A stretch of DNA of 64,000 bases from Euonymus europaeus (Eukaryota; Streptophyta; Magnoliopsida; Celastrales; Celastraceae), in the NCBI GenBank assembly GCA_963580455.1, contig OY756972.1, forward strand, positions 20,413,001 through 20,477,000, read 5' to 3'. Shown here in pieces: positions 1-11,786 of this stretch (position 1 is its first letter; every line of letters begins with the position of its first letter). The notes below the pieces were generated by a model. The model was not told the origin of the DNA, made no database searches, and was given only the letters and a program-made list of their open reading frames with translations. Made by a program: the position numbers and the translations under genes.

Positions 1-300
1 TTGTATCAAAAATCATATTTTAAAACTACATGCTTACATAGTTAGGCTGAACATGCAATTGCACTCTCCTCCGTGATGCTGCGGCCGGAGTCAGAGGCCA
101 CGATAAAGGAGGAAGAAGAAGAAGAAAAAACAGAAGAAAAGACATGACGATGTTGTCTCCTCGGAGTCGGATAGATTTTCTTCATGGGATCACAAAAGAT
201 ATATAACATAACATTAGTGCCTTATGTGCACAATTTTGAACTAAATATGAATTTCTTCATACGCTAATGCAATGTAGCTAAATTGGCTATGAAAGATAAT

Positions 301-1010
301 TGATGTGTGAAGTAAGAGTGTATTAGTTCTACCTCGTTGAGGTTCAACCATGAGACTTTCATTACTTGGTTAGGCATCTCGATGTAGAGATATTTGTAAA
401 ACTATATATGGGAGAGTAGTACAACTATAGAGAACAGAATTTTAGCTATAATTGAATTGATATTGTATGTGACAGCTGAAGTTATGTATTCTTAGGGTCG
501 ATAATGGATATCATTTTGATTAGAGAATATTAAAAATATTTTCGTTTAATTAAGATATCTTATACTAAAACCGTTCCAAATTTTTAAAACCATATACGTT
601 ATGTAATTGTTTATCAACAAGTATTCGTTTACTCTTTCAATAAAGAAAAACGAAAACCGTTCTCATTTGATATATTCTATACTAAAACCGTTATAAAATC
701 AATTAAATTTTCAAAACCATAGCCATTACATAAATGTTTACCATTGGTTTTTCGTTTTCCTTCCAATTAGGGTGATACCAAAACCATTTTATTAAAATAT
801 TCTACGCCAAAATCGTTCTAAAATCATTGAAATTTCTGAAACCATCGCCACACTAAAAAAGAAAAAAAGAACATATACTTGCGATTTAAACAGAAAGTAT
901 AGTTTCGCTGGTATGGTTAAAATCGCTTATCCTACATACAAAGATTTCTCCATGAGCATTGATATGTGAAGTACGAGTGTATTAGTTCTACGTGTGTTGA
1001 GGTTCAATCT
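301..1010. repeat. Pair of about 50-bp direct repeats, 660 bp apart
   Basis: The segments at about 301-350 and 961-1010 share GAGTGTATTAGTTCTAC and GTTGAGGTTCAA in the same order and spacing. The motif resembles the 'wait-TTAGTC-GTTGAGG' type sequence seen in many plant LTRs, so these could be remnants of terminal repeats. No internal protein was found between them. Confidence 0.35.
540..850. repeat. Degenerate tandem repeat, about 125-bp period, three units
   Basis: Three successive blocks start near 545, 670 and 796. Each contains a variant of TATACTAAAACCGTT followed by an AT-rich stretch and an AAAACCAT-type motif. A weaker related block occurs near 1588 (TATACAAAATCGT). The units are diverged, so the array is old. 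Confidence 0.55.
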
Positions 1011-1560
1011 GTTAGATCCGATAGAGAGAACCTCAATTTGTTGAGACTTAACCAAGCACAGTTAGCAAAGTTTATACATATAATTCAAGAAATTAATACT
1101 TAATAAAAAATCGAAATTGAAACTTGAAAAGAAAAATATTTCTAACTAGAACAACCGAGGCAAGGTTTACACCTCTGGCCTTAAGGTGAATTATATCCGT
1201 TATAATTCGATGTGCTCGCAGTTATTGCAATATCACCTCCCAGATTTACTCAGTCACACACTATGGTAGCACAATCCACAACGTAACAGCGAATCAAGAA
1301 CCCTCAAGAATTGACATACAATAGGAAGAACAAAGGAGAAAATCAATTTTTGATATCCTGTAAAACTCGAGTGTTTTTTTACAAAGAGAAGTCGTCCTTT
1401 TATAGTAGGCTGAAATTAGCTTCAATGGTGGATTTTCAATTTCAAAATCGACATGCCCATTAAGTCTAATATTTTTAGTCACCAAATTTGTAAAGTTTAA
1501 TTTAGACAATTCATTAATTCAACCAATTCCACGGCTAGTGACCGTTATCCTCCCAATTAG
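1000..1560 (-). repeat. Possible LTR-retrotransposon fragment
   Basis: The composition and phrases (AACCGAGGC, CTCAAGAATTGACATAC, TCGTCCTTTTATAGTAGG) look like part of a retrotransposon LTR. The last phrase may be the transcribed leader of an element. No coding region, primer-binding site or target duplication was found, so the call rests on resemblance only. Confidence 0.25.
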
Positions 1561-2031
1561 AGAATATTAAATTCATTTCTATTTAAGATACTCTATACAA
1601 AATCGTATTGGAATTATTTAAAATTTTAAATTATTTAACATACGATATGGACCTATACTCATGCCGTCAAGAAGCTCGGGTGCAGAGTTTCTCACCTTCA
1701 AAATTTCTCTCATACAAAGTTATTAGTTATAGGACACACATTATGTATCATATATAAATTAATTGATATATTAGAAAACTTGAGCATTGAAAAGAAGAAG
1801 AAGAAGAAGATGATTTTCATATGAACAAAATCAGATTAATGTGAAGTTCCACACCATATGTTTCGGTAGAAATAAAACTGAACACAGTGTATTGATTTTT
1901 TTTCTTCATTGACAACATAGCATGAGTCCTTAACCGATGCAAATGGTTGATTGCCCACTCTCTTGTAGAAACTTCAAACAATTAGCACGTTTCTGGCTAT
2001 GAAATCCAGCTCAAACTGAACTCTAATTCCA

Positions 2032-5000
2032 TTAATTCCAAATGGCTGGAGAAGATGATGAAGATGAGGGACCTTCTAACCGAATGTAATCATACATAAT
2101 CCCCTGAAAAGGACCAGCACTTCTTGGTTGTGTCAAGAATATAGTGTTCTCTCCTTCGACCAGTCGAGCCCCCGGAACATCCACACTGTACAACCAGTAA
2201 AGCCCATGAATTCCATGTCGCGCAATCGAATTATCCCTCCCTATGAGTCCACTTGAAAATAATGGAGGATTTGCTTTTGGATCGTTCACTCGAACCTGCA
2301 ATTCAGAGAGAGTTGCAGATGCGATCGCCACCCGCAGCTTATAGGTAGCCTTTTGATCCAGATTGTCTAACTTGAACTTGATTTGCCATGTAGTCCTTTG
2401 GTACGAGTTATTGTCTTTTTTCCTGTAAAGTGAGCTGATTAAAGTCTCCTGTTCTAATAATCTGGCTAAAACTTGCTCTCTTTATCTGAGTATCTGGTTT
2501 TCAATTAGACTACCTGGTAACCTGCACGAAGAACCAATCTTTGGTGTAATCGCTGGTTCCTACTGTGTAGACCAAGTCTCCATCTGGATATAACTCTGCA
2601 TATCTCTCCCACAATCCATACTGCCTAAACCTGCCAGTGAAACAACACAATCATATCAGCACATTGTCCTTAATTTAACGAATTAATATTGTTACGGTTG
2701 GGAGTATACAGTGCAGCGGAAAACACACAAGACAAGCCACCTCAATCAATAACAATTTGACAATAGCATTCCGGACCAAAGATTCAACCGTCACAAGCAA
2801 TAATCAAACACGCAATGAAGAAAATCAAGTAGAGAGCAAGGAAACGACACAACAATTTACGTGGTTGTGCTAGAATAAGCCTAGTCCACGGGGTTGCGAG
2901 AGTTCTTTTTTTGTTGGACATCCCCCAAGTTTGCCCAATAGCACTCAAGAATCTCACAAGAAATCACACTCTTGTTCACTCAAGAAATTGATGTCACACA
3001 AGCTCTCTCTCGGTTTTAGAAGAACTAAACAAAAGAAGACCTAAAACTCTGTTTTTTCGCGACTAAATCAAGTCGCGCAGTGGCAGTTCCGCTCGAGCGC
3101 TCCGTGACAGGCATTTCTGGTCCAGCATGTGATTTTGTGGCCGCAACTCTGACCCACAGTTACATCATTTGTTTATGTTCTAGTTTGGAGAAAAAAAACA
3201 CCAACCTGTCAGGATGATTGAGATAGAGTTTGTTGATGTACTTGGGATTAGGATCAGGAACATAAAACTCTGCAGCAGAGCGATCGGGGATACCTATCTC
3301 CCACAATGTCGGTCCGTCTCTTGGAGGCTCGTAGACCAGATCACCAGTATCAATTTCACATCCTGCATTTTGTTAAGTGAATACATATATATATCTTTTA
3401 TATGCAATAATGAGTTTTGTTAGGATATTAGGGAACGATACCTGGAGTTATGTTGATAACAACATCATAACGATAATCACTGATAAACCCAGGAACCCAT
3501 GCATACAAGTTATAATCTCCAGTTCGGACGTCGTTGATGGAGAAAAAGCCATCTTCGTCTGCTCTAGTCCAGAATTGGTAATCCTAACATGCACCATTAT
3601 CATCTCTAAGCTTTATTTGAAGGCCTTTAGATAATGTGTCAACAAATAGTTAACCAAAATCACCTTGCATTCTCTTTGCCAAGAACCAGCCTCGCCCGGT
3701 GGTGCCAAACCAACATAAGCTCCATTTGCTGATATATAATCAGCGCTCGCATACCTGAACATTAATTTTGATTCAATGCAAATCAAATCTGGTAAATCAG
3801 ACGCCAAAAGGAGAACCAAGGAATACAACTTGAAAATGTATTATCCCCTTTGGGTCCAAGCCTCGTACGATTTTATTCTTAAAAGGGTGATCTTGGTTGA
3901 GTAATGTATTGAATCTTTTGCTTATAATGAGATACAAATCTTAACACAGGTACCTATCTTGGACTAACAGTCTCCCACTAATATTGCCCCTTTGGTCTGA
4001 CTTGGGAAAATCCTCTGAAGCAGGGAAATAGTAAGGCCAGCCTTGCACTTCAATCATCATCTGCATATAAAAATTTGTTATTTTTTAAAGATCATTAAGA
4101 TTTCAATAATGATACGGATCACAGTATTAGTGTAATGTTCCATCTCTGATGTGTCAAATAATCATTGGTGTACTTTATTTCAATTTAAACATAATGGTCC
4201 CACACAAATCCATTCGTTGCTTGACAAAAAAAAATTGGGATCTTTCATTTTCGTTTTTGAGTCCAGATTTCGGATGTGATATATACCTGTTCTTTAGCAT
4301 CCTCCCAAAGTGAATTCAATGGGTCATCTTCATATATTGAAGAGTTGCAGTAGATAAAAACAGGGCCAAACACTTTCTTCCATTCCTCACCAGTTCCAAA
4401 TTTAGGCACTAAATCGTCCCCAGAGTAATGAGCACTCAGAAACACCTGTGTTTTTATGGCATTCTCGATTTATTAAAAATGAAACACCAATATGATGAAT
4501 TATTAATTATTAAAATTAATTAGTACTTACTGATAGAGCGGTGGGACCCACGTGGGAGGTCAAGTTCTGCTTGACGGGCCCGCCGGATTTGAACTCGTCG
4601 CTTGGCGTGATTAGCCAGAACCCAACGGTCGGGTCCGCCGATATCCACCCGTGGACCCGAATGTCTTTGTTCTCGCACGAGTATTGGTACTTGTCATCCA
4701 CCTTCACATATTACACATTACATAATTCCATAACTGGTGTATTTCCAATCAAAGACTCCATAACTTTTAAATCAAATAATTACCAATTCTTTTCTTAATA
4801 ATAATTTTTATCTTCTATTTCAATTGTGACTCCTTCAAATTTGGTTTGGTTCCATAAATACTCAAATTTCAATGTGTCTAATGGGAATATTTTATAACCA
4901 AAAATGACATCAGACGAAGTTATTCTTTGTATATTTGATGTGGGTTTAAAGGCATTGTTGTTAGTGGAGGTGAGCCTAGGCCTCGTCATCGGGCCGGGCC

Positions 5001-7547
5001 GGGCCCAAAAAATTAGGCCTAGGCCCGGCCTTGACCCAAGCCCGAGAGCCTTCTTCGGGTTTCGGGCCGGGCCTAGGAGAATTTGATAAGTCCAAGCCCG
5101 ACCTTGGCCCAAGTAATTCGGGCCAATAAGTCGGGCCTCGGGTCGGGCTTCGGGCTTGGCCCAATGGGCTCGGGCTTAAGTATTAAATTAATATATATAC
5201 ATACACATACATAAATATATACACACACATAAATACACACATATAAATATATCTATACAATATATATATATGTATACACATATAAATGTATTTATATATA
5301 TATACACACACTGTGACAGTGTGCATATTTGCACACTGTCACACACACACATATAGAGATATATATATATATATATATATGTATCTGTATGTATGTATAT
5401 ATATATATATATGTATACACATATAAATATATCTACATATATATATACACACATGTCACAGTACTGTGACAGTATGCATATTTGCACACTGTCACACACA
5501 CATATAGATATATGTATGTATGTATTATGTGTTATATTTTTCAGGCTCGGGCCGGCCCAGGGCCCACGGGCCGTTTGAAGAGCCCTAGGTGAGCCTTCTC
5601 TCTAACAAAGAGAGTTAACCTCCCACATCTTACCGATGTTAGAGTTTTAACACTCCCCACATTTATTGGCTGGGTTATACCACAGACGCAACAAATGGAG
5701 TAGATGTCATATCCATTCTCTCTAATAAAGAGAGTTAACCTCCCACATCTTACCGATGTGGGAGTTCTAACACTCCTCCGCACTTGTGAGCTTGATTATA
5801 CAATAGACTCAACAAGTAGAGTAGAAGTCATATTCATTCTCTCTAATAAAGAGAGTTAACCTCCCACATCTTACCGATGTGGGAGTTTTAACACTCCCCG
5901 CACTTGTGGGCTGGGTTATACCACAGACCCAACAAGTGGAGTAGAGGTTATATCCAAGTCCAACTAGACCGAGCAATCTCGCTCCGATACCATTTTGTAA
6001 ATTTCACACCCCCACAAACTAACAATATTGTTGACTTTAGGTTGTTCGGTTCACTGGATACATCGGGCCCATATGACTTTGTTCCTCCTCAAGTGTAGCA
6101 AATGGGTCAAACCCAACTCATTATACAAGGGAAAAGACGTTATTGTTAATGGAGGTAGGCATTCTCTCTAATAAAGAGAATTAACCTCCACTTGGGTGTA
6201 TATATATAATTATATATACACCGTGATTATATACACATATATACCTCTCCCTTGAATTCGGGTTCTACTGGCTTGACAAGTAGCACTGCTTCAGGATAGG
6301 CCAGGGCTTGCCCTCTTGGTGGAACCCGGTCATCAGGTAAGGGCATGGATCTTTGCCTGTTGTCCGCTATGGCCATGTAGTGAAACCTATCCAATTCAAA
6401 AGGAAACAATTTTTTTTTGTTATTTTCTAATGTAAATTTTCTTTTAGTTATTGTCAATTAGAAGGAAAACAAAAACTAAAAAAAGGGAAAAGCTCTTGTA
6501 CTTGTCTTTACTAAGCTTGAAGGCAATCCTGGTTTCACCAAGATTGAAACCAGGCCATTCCTTTTGGTGCTCATATATAGCATATGAGTAGAAACCTGAG
6601 CATCCGCGGAGCATTATAAACCTAAAAAACCATTTAATTTCCAAATCCATTAATACACACTATATTATAAGAAATTAATAATTATTAATAATGTTGTAGA
6701 ACAGATAAATTAATCAAGACCTTTTATCTATATTTAAAGGAACTGATTTTCCTTCAAGGGAAGGATCCCATGTTCTTGTGAAGGAAACCTCAACTTGTTC
6801 TTCATTTTCTACTATAACTGTAAAACTTGTTCCTTTAATCCTGCAACAGTTATAGAAAATAGAGTGAGAAATCTGAGAATTTCAGTAAAAAAAAGAGACA
6901 GAATTATGAATATTTGCCTAATTTCATGCATATAATAAGATTGACTCGAATAGTACAGAAGTCATATTGAGTGGGAGAGCATACACATCAAAAATACCCG
7001 TCGTCCCTGTACTTCCTGGTGCATTCCAAACAAGGTCCCAGTACCTACAAATTCAGTTGATAGGTTGAAATATATATGATGTGTATATATGTGTGTGTGT
7101 TTGTTGTTCTATGTATTTATATTGAAAAGAAACAGTGCAGTATATGAATCTAATTAACAGGTTAATTATATATAGTTCTTGATAAATGAAAGAGATTATG
7201 AAAGAAAAGAAAAGAATACCCTCTATTGGATTCATCATTAAGAACTTCAAGCAAATTATCGATGCCATTGTATTGAATCCCGGTGACAATTCCCTCTGGA
7301 TTTGATAATGTAACTTGGAGTAAGCCATTATCCATCACCACCTACATATTCAACACAAATATACCAGTATTTCATGATATAGCTAGAAATTACCAGTAAT
7401 TAATGAGTTTCTTAACGAGGTATAATGTCAGTGATCATGAACTGTGGGCTTGTTAATTCTAACATATAAAATAAACACAGCTTGTGGATTCCAAATGGGA
7501 TTTACATGACTATCTTGAACCTGCAATTGCACCCCCATAAGCGGCAT
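2032..7547 (-). CDS. Rhamnogalacturonate lyase, complete, 14 exons
   Basis: Polysaccharide lyase family 4 enzyme that cleaves the rhamnogalacturonan-I backbone of pectin by beta-elimination, expected to act in the cell wall. Exons (minus strand): 7506-7547, 7220-7341, 6985-7044, 6721-6840, 6502-6621, 6245-6386, 4531-4701, 4287-4445, 3954-4060, 3664-3754, 3442-3583, 3206-3362, 2514-2630, 2032-2422. They join to 1941 nt, 646 residues, with GT..AG borders and consistent phase; this is normal family length. The catalytic domain covers about residues 1-330, a fibronectin-III-like domain 340-410, and a carbohydrate-binding-like domain 425-640. K206 (in VDDKYQYS) and H265 (in SAHYSGDD) are 59 residues apart, close to the Lys150/His210 pair of the Aspergillus enzyme, so they are likely catalytic (inference). 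The protein starts MPLMGVQLQ with no signal peptide visible, although the substrate is extracellular; an upstream exon cannot be excluded. Confidence 0.95.
2640..3195 (-). repeat. Retrotransposon LTR-like insertion in lyase intron 12
   Basis: The intron between exons at 3206-3362 and 2514-2630 contains a phrase typical of plant copia LTRs (CAATTTACGTGGTT near 2857, then TAGTCCACGGGG near 2881), with GCAGCGGAAAAC near 2713. No coding capacity and no clean terminal repeats were seen. It is probably a solo LTR or fragment. Confidence 0.4.
4969..5597. mobile_element. GC-rich GGGCC-repeat element with AT microsatellite core
   Basis: Both ends are rich in GGCCGGGCC, CGGGCTTCGGG and GGCCTAGG type words, and both carry the phrase GTGAGCC next to a CCTAGG motif (left near 4972, right near 5585). 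The core at 5190-5535 is TATA/CACA microsatellite. Plant non-autonomous DNA elements with such GGGCCG runs are common, usually attributed to the hAT group. Exact termini and target duplication were not resolved. Confidence 0.45.
5309..5507. repeat. Duplicated hairpin in AT/CA microsatellite
   Basis: TGTGACAGTGTGCA, then TATT, then TGCACACTGTCACA forms a perfect 14-bp inverted repeat at about 5311-5342. A second, slightly diverged copy occurs at about 5465-5496, with one arm reading TGTGACAGTATGCA. The two hairpins sit in duplicated TATATG/CACATATA microsatellite context about 154 bp apart. Confidence 0.7.
5592..5957. repeat. About 121-bp tandem repeat, three units plus a distant partial unit
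   Basis: Units begin near 5595, 5715 and 5837 with TTCTCTCTAAYAAAGAGAG, continue with CCTCCCACATCTTACCGATG, and end with GGGTTATACCACAGAC and GGAGTAGA-type words; the middle unit has a variant ending. A partial fourth unit lies at 6161-6190. Just after the third unit, GCTCCGATACCA (about 5982-5993) is the complement of a tRNA-Met primer-binding motif. The units could be LTRs of a minus-strand TRIM-like element; this is an inference. Confidence 0.6.
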
Positions 7548-7621
7548 TATCAATAGTCTGCGAGATCACTGGCAACAAATTAAAACCTAGCATAGCAAGT
7601 AATGGTGCATGTTCTATATAT

Positions 7622-7689
<68 letters not shown>

Positions 7690-8636
7690 GGAGGCTATAA
7701 GAATCTACGTTAGGTTTTGGCTTCCTTCAAATGAAAAAAAAGGTTTCCTATTCTCTACTTTTTGCCTTCTTTGTAGTGCAACTTAACTTGGTCGCCACTA
7801 GCTAATAGTTTGGTGCATTAGACAAATGCGTGCAAGAATCGCTAAAGCTGGATCATACTGTTAATTCATTATGTAAAATGTGTGATATGGATAGGTTTGA
7901 CAATTGGACATCAATATGGGCCGAAATTTTGTTGAATTTGGTGATGTAGTTTAGACTAACAAATCTTAAGTGGCAATATTTTAATGTTTGCATTTATTTT
8001 CTTTTCTTAAATATTAAGTACCATATTTATAGGCAAACATGTGGCTCGATGATTGATTGCATACATCATATCTATCTCCCATCACTGCAGACCTCATGTA
8101 CAACAATTGTTTGTAGTTTACTTTATTTTAGCCATTAAGTACCATCTCTTTGATTGGAAAAGGGAAAACAAACTACCATCTCTTTGAAACAGAGTTGTTC
8201 CCAACGCAGATAATTTGGTGGGCAACCTAATCTCGCTGCCAGATGAACCAACAACTTTGGCCCCTTCGACTAACAGAAGTGGAAATGGGGCAGGTACAAT
8301 CTTGCAATAGTGACCACCAATATGTCATCATTGGCTGTCTAGTTGTAAAATCTCCATATCTATCTATATATATATATATATATACATGTAGATATCGAAT
8401 AACTAACCATAAAGGTTATAATTTATTCCCAGTTTTATAGGAAGTACATAAAATTGTAATGTTGAAGACAGGCTTGGTATGAATGAATCAACCCATCAAA
8501 GAAGATGTCAAGTATATATCCGAATGGGTTTCAAATACAGTAATACCACTACAGTATCAGACACTACCGATCGACACGAACAGAACAAGTAGCTTTGGGC
8601 TAATTTACAGATACCAGACATGCAACCACTTTCTCG
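7548..8636. other. Intergenic region between lyase 5' end and TRAF-type gene 3' end
   Basis: This 1.1-kb stretch should contain the lyase promoter and the 3' flank of the TRAF-type gene. It holds a CA/GA compound microsatellite at 7621-7687 and a short TATA microsatellite at 8366-8385. No other gene is seen. Confidence 0.6.
7621..7687. repeat. Compound (CA)n(GA)n microsatellite
   Basis: A run of about 9 CA units passes directly into about 24 GA units. It lies about 75 bp upstream of the lyase start codon, so it may fall in the 5' untranslated region or core promoter. Confidence 0.95.
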
Positions 8637-11600
8637 CTAATGCACTTGAGTATCCTCAGCTTTCCTCTGGAGGAAAAGTGATCCTAATAGAACAGCAATG
8701 CCAGTAATTGCCATGGTGAAGAACAAACGTCTCCGTGAAAATTCATGTGGATCTCTTCTCCGAGCACCTTGCTCTTCAGCAGCACTTGTGTCCCTTCAGA
8801 ACAATGTCAACAAATTATAACCAATGTCAATGAGCCACGGCAATCATATTCTAGGATGCTAATGAAATTCCAGAGGAACATGGAGAACTGCATCATGCAA
8901 CTATCCTACAAAGGTAGACTCAAAAGTCCTGGTTAAGTGGTTATGACCTTTTTGTACCCAAAATTGAACAAGAAAAGGTTGAATACCTTGATGATCCTAC
9001 ATTATGATCCGAGCCACCAGTGCATCTAGTTTCATGATTATATTGTTCTCGTAGTCTGATATATCTATTGCACAAATGGCAAAGTTCTGTCCGGTTCCCA
9101 CACACTTCCTATAAATATGGAAAAATGGAAATTAATTGGTAAGAGAAAATGCAAAATAATTGGTGAGAGTAATCCAACTGGAAGCTATCTCGTACTGGCA
9201 AATTTATCGATAGCTATTACCTGATGTTCAGCTAGATCAATTGCTGGAAGTGGAAACTCGCAGTACTCACAATTGACAATCCTTTGAGGGCAATTCTGAC
9301 CTTTATGGATGGGTAAAATCTCTCGTTCCATCGTTTCATTACACAATGAACAAGGTACCTGCTCAAGAATAAATATATCAAGTTTGCAGTTGCCTTGTCG
9401 AAACATCAAGCAACAGTCAGCAGAAGAGAAGCGCAACTCAAGTAAATCATATTTCACCACGCAGTTTTGTTCTACTCTCTTAAACCTCTGATAGAAGTTT
9501 TCTATATGAAAAAAACCCCAAAAGGCAAACTTATTTTATTAACTTCAGGAAATGACTTACTCCTGCCAGAAAAGGATAACCACATAGCCGACAAAACAAG
9601 AAAATAAATATAGAATTCAATTTCTAAGTTTTCATAAAAAGAAGATCCCAAGTCGCTTGTGTAAAAAACTCAATATAGCAAAGAATCAACAAGGAATAAA
9701 ATGATCTTTTACAATTTATTGGTAACCTGCAGTTTATCAAACTATGAACTGTCAATGACATCATTGCCAGCCATCCAGAAAGACTCTATAGTAGCTCTGC
9801 CTTCATCCATACCCACTAAAAATTTTAATTTTAATTTTTATTTAACAAACAAGCCTTGACCCTAAACAACTATCAACCTTTGCTTCAGATTAAGAAAGCA
9901 CTGCCACTCTTTCTCTAGACAGATGAACCCAGTCTACAGTCAATGGAGCAAATGCATTGTACAGGTTTCTTAAGAACCTCCTTACACCAACAATTTTTTT
10001 TTAAAAAAAGGACAAATAGCCCGTGAATATGATGAGATACACCTGATGCAGGATCCCAACAGGAAGATAGGACTTCCCAAAGGAAAAGGTTCATGCAAGA
10101 CCCCCTGCTTAATTTGTTTTTCTTCACTGCTAAATTAATAGTGCTGAACTATTTGCAACAAGACAAAACATATAAAAGGGGAAATAACCCTAACTTGTCT
10201 CCTCTCTGAAACACACCATACCATTTTATAGGTCTCGAGAAAAAAAGTTTCTAAAACAAAATCACATACCGGAGCATGGGTCTTCAAGAAATGTTCCTCA
10301 GCATGTTTCTTTGGAACCATATCACCACAGATTTTACATCTTTCCAGATTTCGGGAACAGTGTGCAATATGCAAATCAATGTTTGAGAATGGTATTGCTC
10401 TGTCACTACAATGATATAAACAAATTAGATCAGTATTTTACTCATCAGTCAGAAATGTCATCAAATTATCAGCTGCTAAGGCCATAAAGTAATACATGGC
10501 GAACAATGTATCTCAAATACTACACTTAGAAAAGTCCTAGTTTTCTTAAACAAAGGGACACTAGGAACGACATTTGCTACCAAAGCATGCAACAGTACTG
10601 ATTGTTTTAATCCACAAGAGGTTGAAAATGTATGCAATCCATGTGCTCGATCTAACTAAAAAATTGTTCAATTTAGAAGTATGCATCAGAAAATATTTAA
10701 CTCCAAAGAAATATTTGATATACCAATTTAGCTTGAAAGATCATTTAAAACACGTCCCCGCTCAAGAAAGGATGAATGTACTGAAGTTAATAATAAACCA
10801 TCAATTGAAACCCTTTGCTCTCCTCTACAGCTCTACCCATCTTCCCATAAGAAAAAATAGTAAGACAAGCTACAGAAGCAATGTCAATCCCTTTCCTTCA
10901 GATAATTGCACAAGACATTATTAGTTTATTACACATAAACAAGGACTCCTTCACATTAAAAAAAGAACTAGCATGAAGCTGATTCAACATGCTAAATATC
11001 CAAAAACTGGCATCAAAATTAGAAGATTGTTCTCAAAACTTTAAGCACCACACTATATCTCAGTAGAAATACAAATAGAAAGAAAAAAAAGATAACAATT
11101 CTAATCATTATTTACAGCATGGAATCTGCCGATTCCAAAATTCTTCTAATGTCTAGAATCCAGCAGGCAGCAGATTTAAATCACAACTCATTAAGACACC
11201 GGTACACCACCTTCCATAAACAAGTAGTTCACAAAAAGAAACCTCTTAGGGGACAAACATACATATTTAACTCAGCCATGCATCTAACTTTCCCATAAAT
11301 GCCAACGATCATAAACGAAAACTATGAAACCAACTGTGCAAATTATTCAAGAAAAATACATAGCAAAAAATAACGCAAAAATCATAATGATCTACTAGAA
11401 ATTCAAAATTGTCAAAACAGACTCTGAAAGAATTTGATCAAGCCAACCATAAACGGGTCTATCTAGCAGACAAAGGAAACCCTAAGTCCACATAGAACAT
11501 CTCCAAAGTCCAAAGGATTCAGAATTATTATTTTTTTTTTAAAAAAAGTTGCTCCTCCCCAAGCACGTCAGACAAGTGAGTAAACGTGCATATTACGTGA

Positions 11601-11786
11601 TGTTAAAAACCTAAAGGACCATAATTAAGCAATTAAGATCAATAAAACAAGAAAAAATTACACATGAGACGCAGATTTCACAGAGGATCTAACAAAGAAA
11701 CATCAATCCGTAACAATCAGAAATTCAAAATTGGATAATCACCAGTGACTGCATTTGCTCGTGGTTTCTTCAGACGCAACTGCCAT
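8637..11786 (-). CDS. TRAF-type zinc-finger protein with C-terminal membrane anchor
   Basis: Five exons (minus strand): 11743-11786, 10270-10405, 9221-9358, 8987-9108, 8637-8793. They join to 597 nt, 198 residues, with GT..AG borders. The protein has repeated Cys/His fingers: C12-x2-C15 to H27/H30/C31, C38-x2-C41 to H53/H58, C63-x2-C66 to H78/C83, C90-x2-C93 to H105/C109, and C116-x2-C119. These match TRAF-type zinc fingers of the XAF1/TRAFD1 kind. Residues about 170-188 form one hydrophobic segment followed by only ten residues, which is the layout of a tail-anchored membrane protein. There is no RING or TRAF-C domain, so an adaptor role is more likely than ligase activity, but its function is not known to me. 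It is close, from memory, to Arabidopsis At1g09920. A 5'-UTR intron is possible between about 11942 and 11827. Confidence 0.9.

Larger units (their letters stand above)
1..2031. other. Intergenic region with repeat debris, no gene seen
   Basis: No reading frame here resembles a known protein. The stretch holds a tandem repeat at about 540-850, a roughly 50-bp direct repeat at about 301-350 and 961-1010, and an LTR-like stretch at about 1000-1560. A GAA-rich run occurs at 1793-1810. The right end is the 3' flank of the rhamnogalacturonate lyase gene. Confidence 0.6.
4702..6244. other. Lyase intron 6, enlarged by a composite of repeats
   Basis: This is the longest intron of the lyase gene (1543 bp); most of its other introns are far shorter. 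From left to right it holds a GC-rich repeat (4969-5190), an AT/CA microsatellite with a duplicated hairpin (5190-5535), a second GC-rich segment (5540-5597), a roughly 121-bp tandem repeat (5592-5957), and a stretch with a possible tRNA-Met primer-binding complement near 5983-5996. The splice sites on both sides remain consistent with a spliced product. Confidence 0.7.

Noticed and set aside
5188..5578. Open frames of about 60-105 codons on both strands
   Set aside because: They are translations of TATA/CACA microsatellite (Ile/Tyr/Cys/Thr runs), not proteins.
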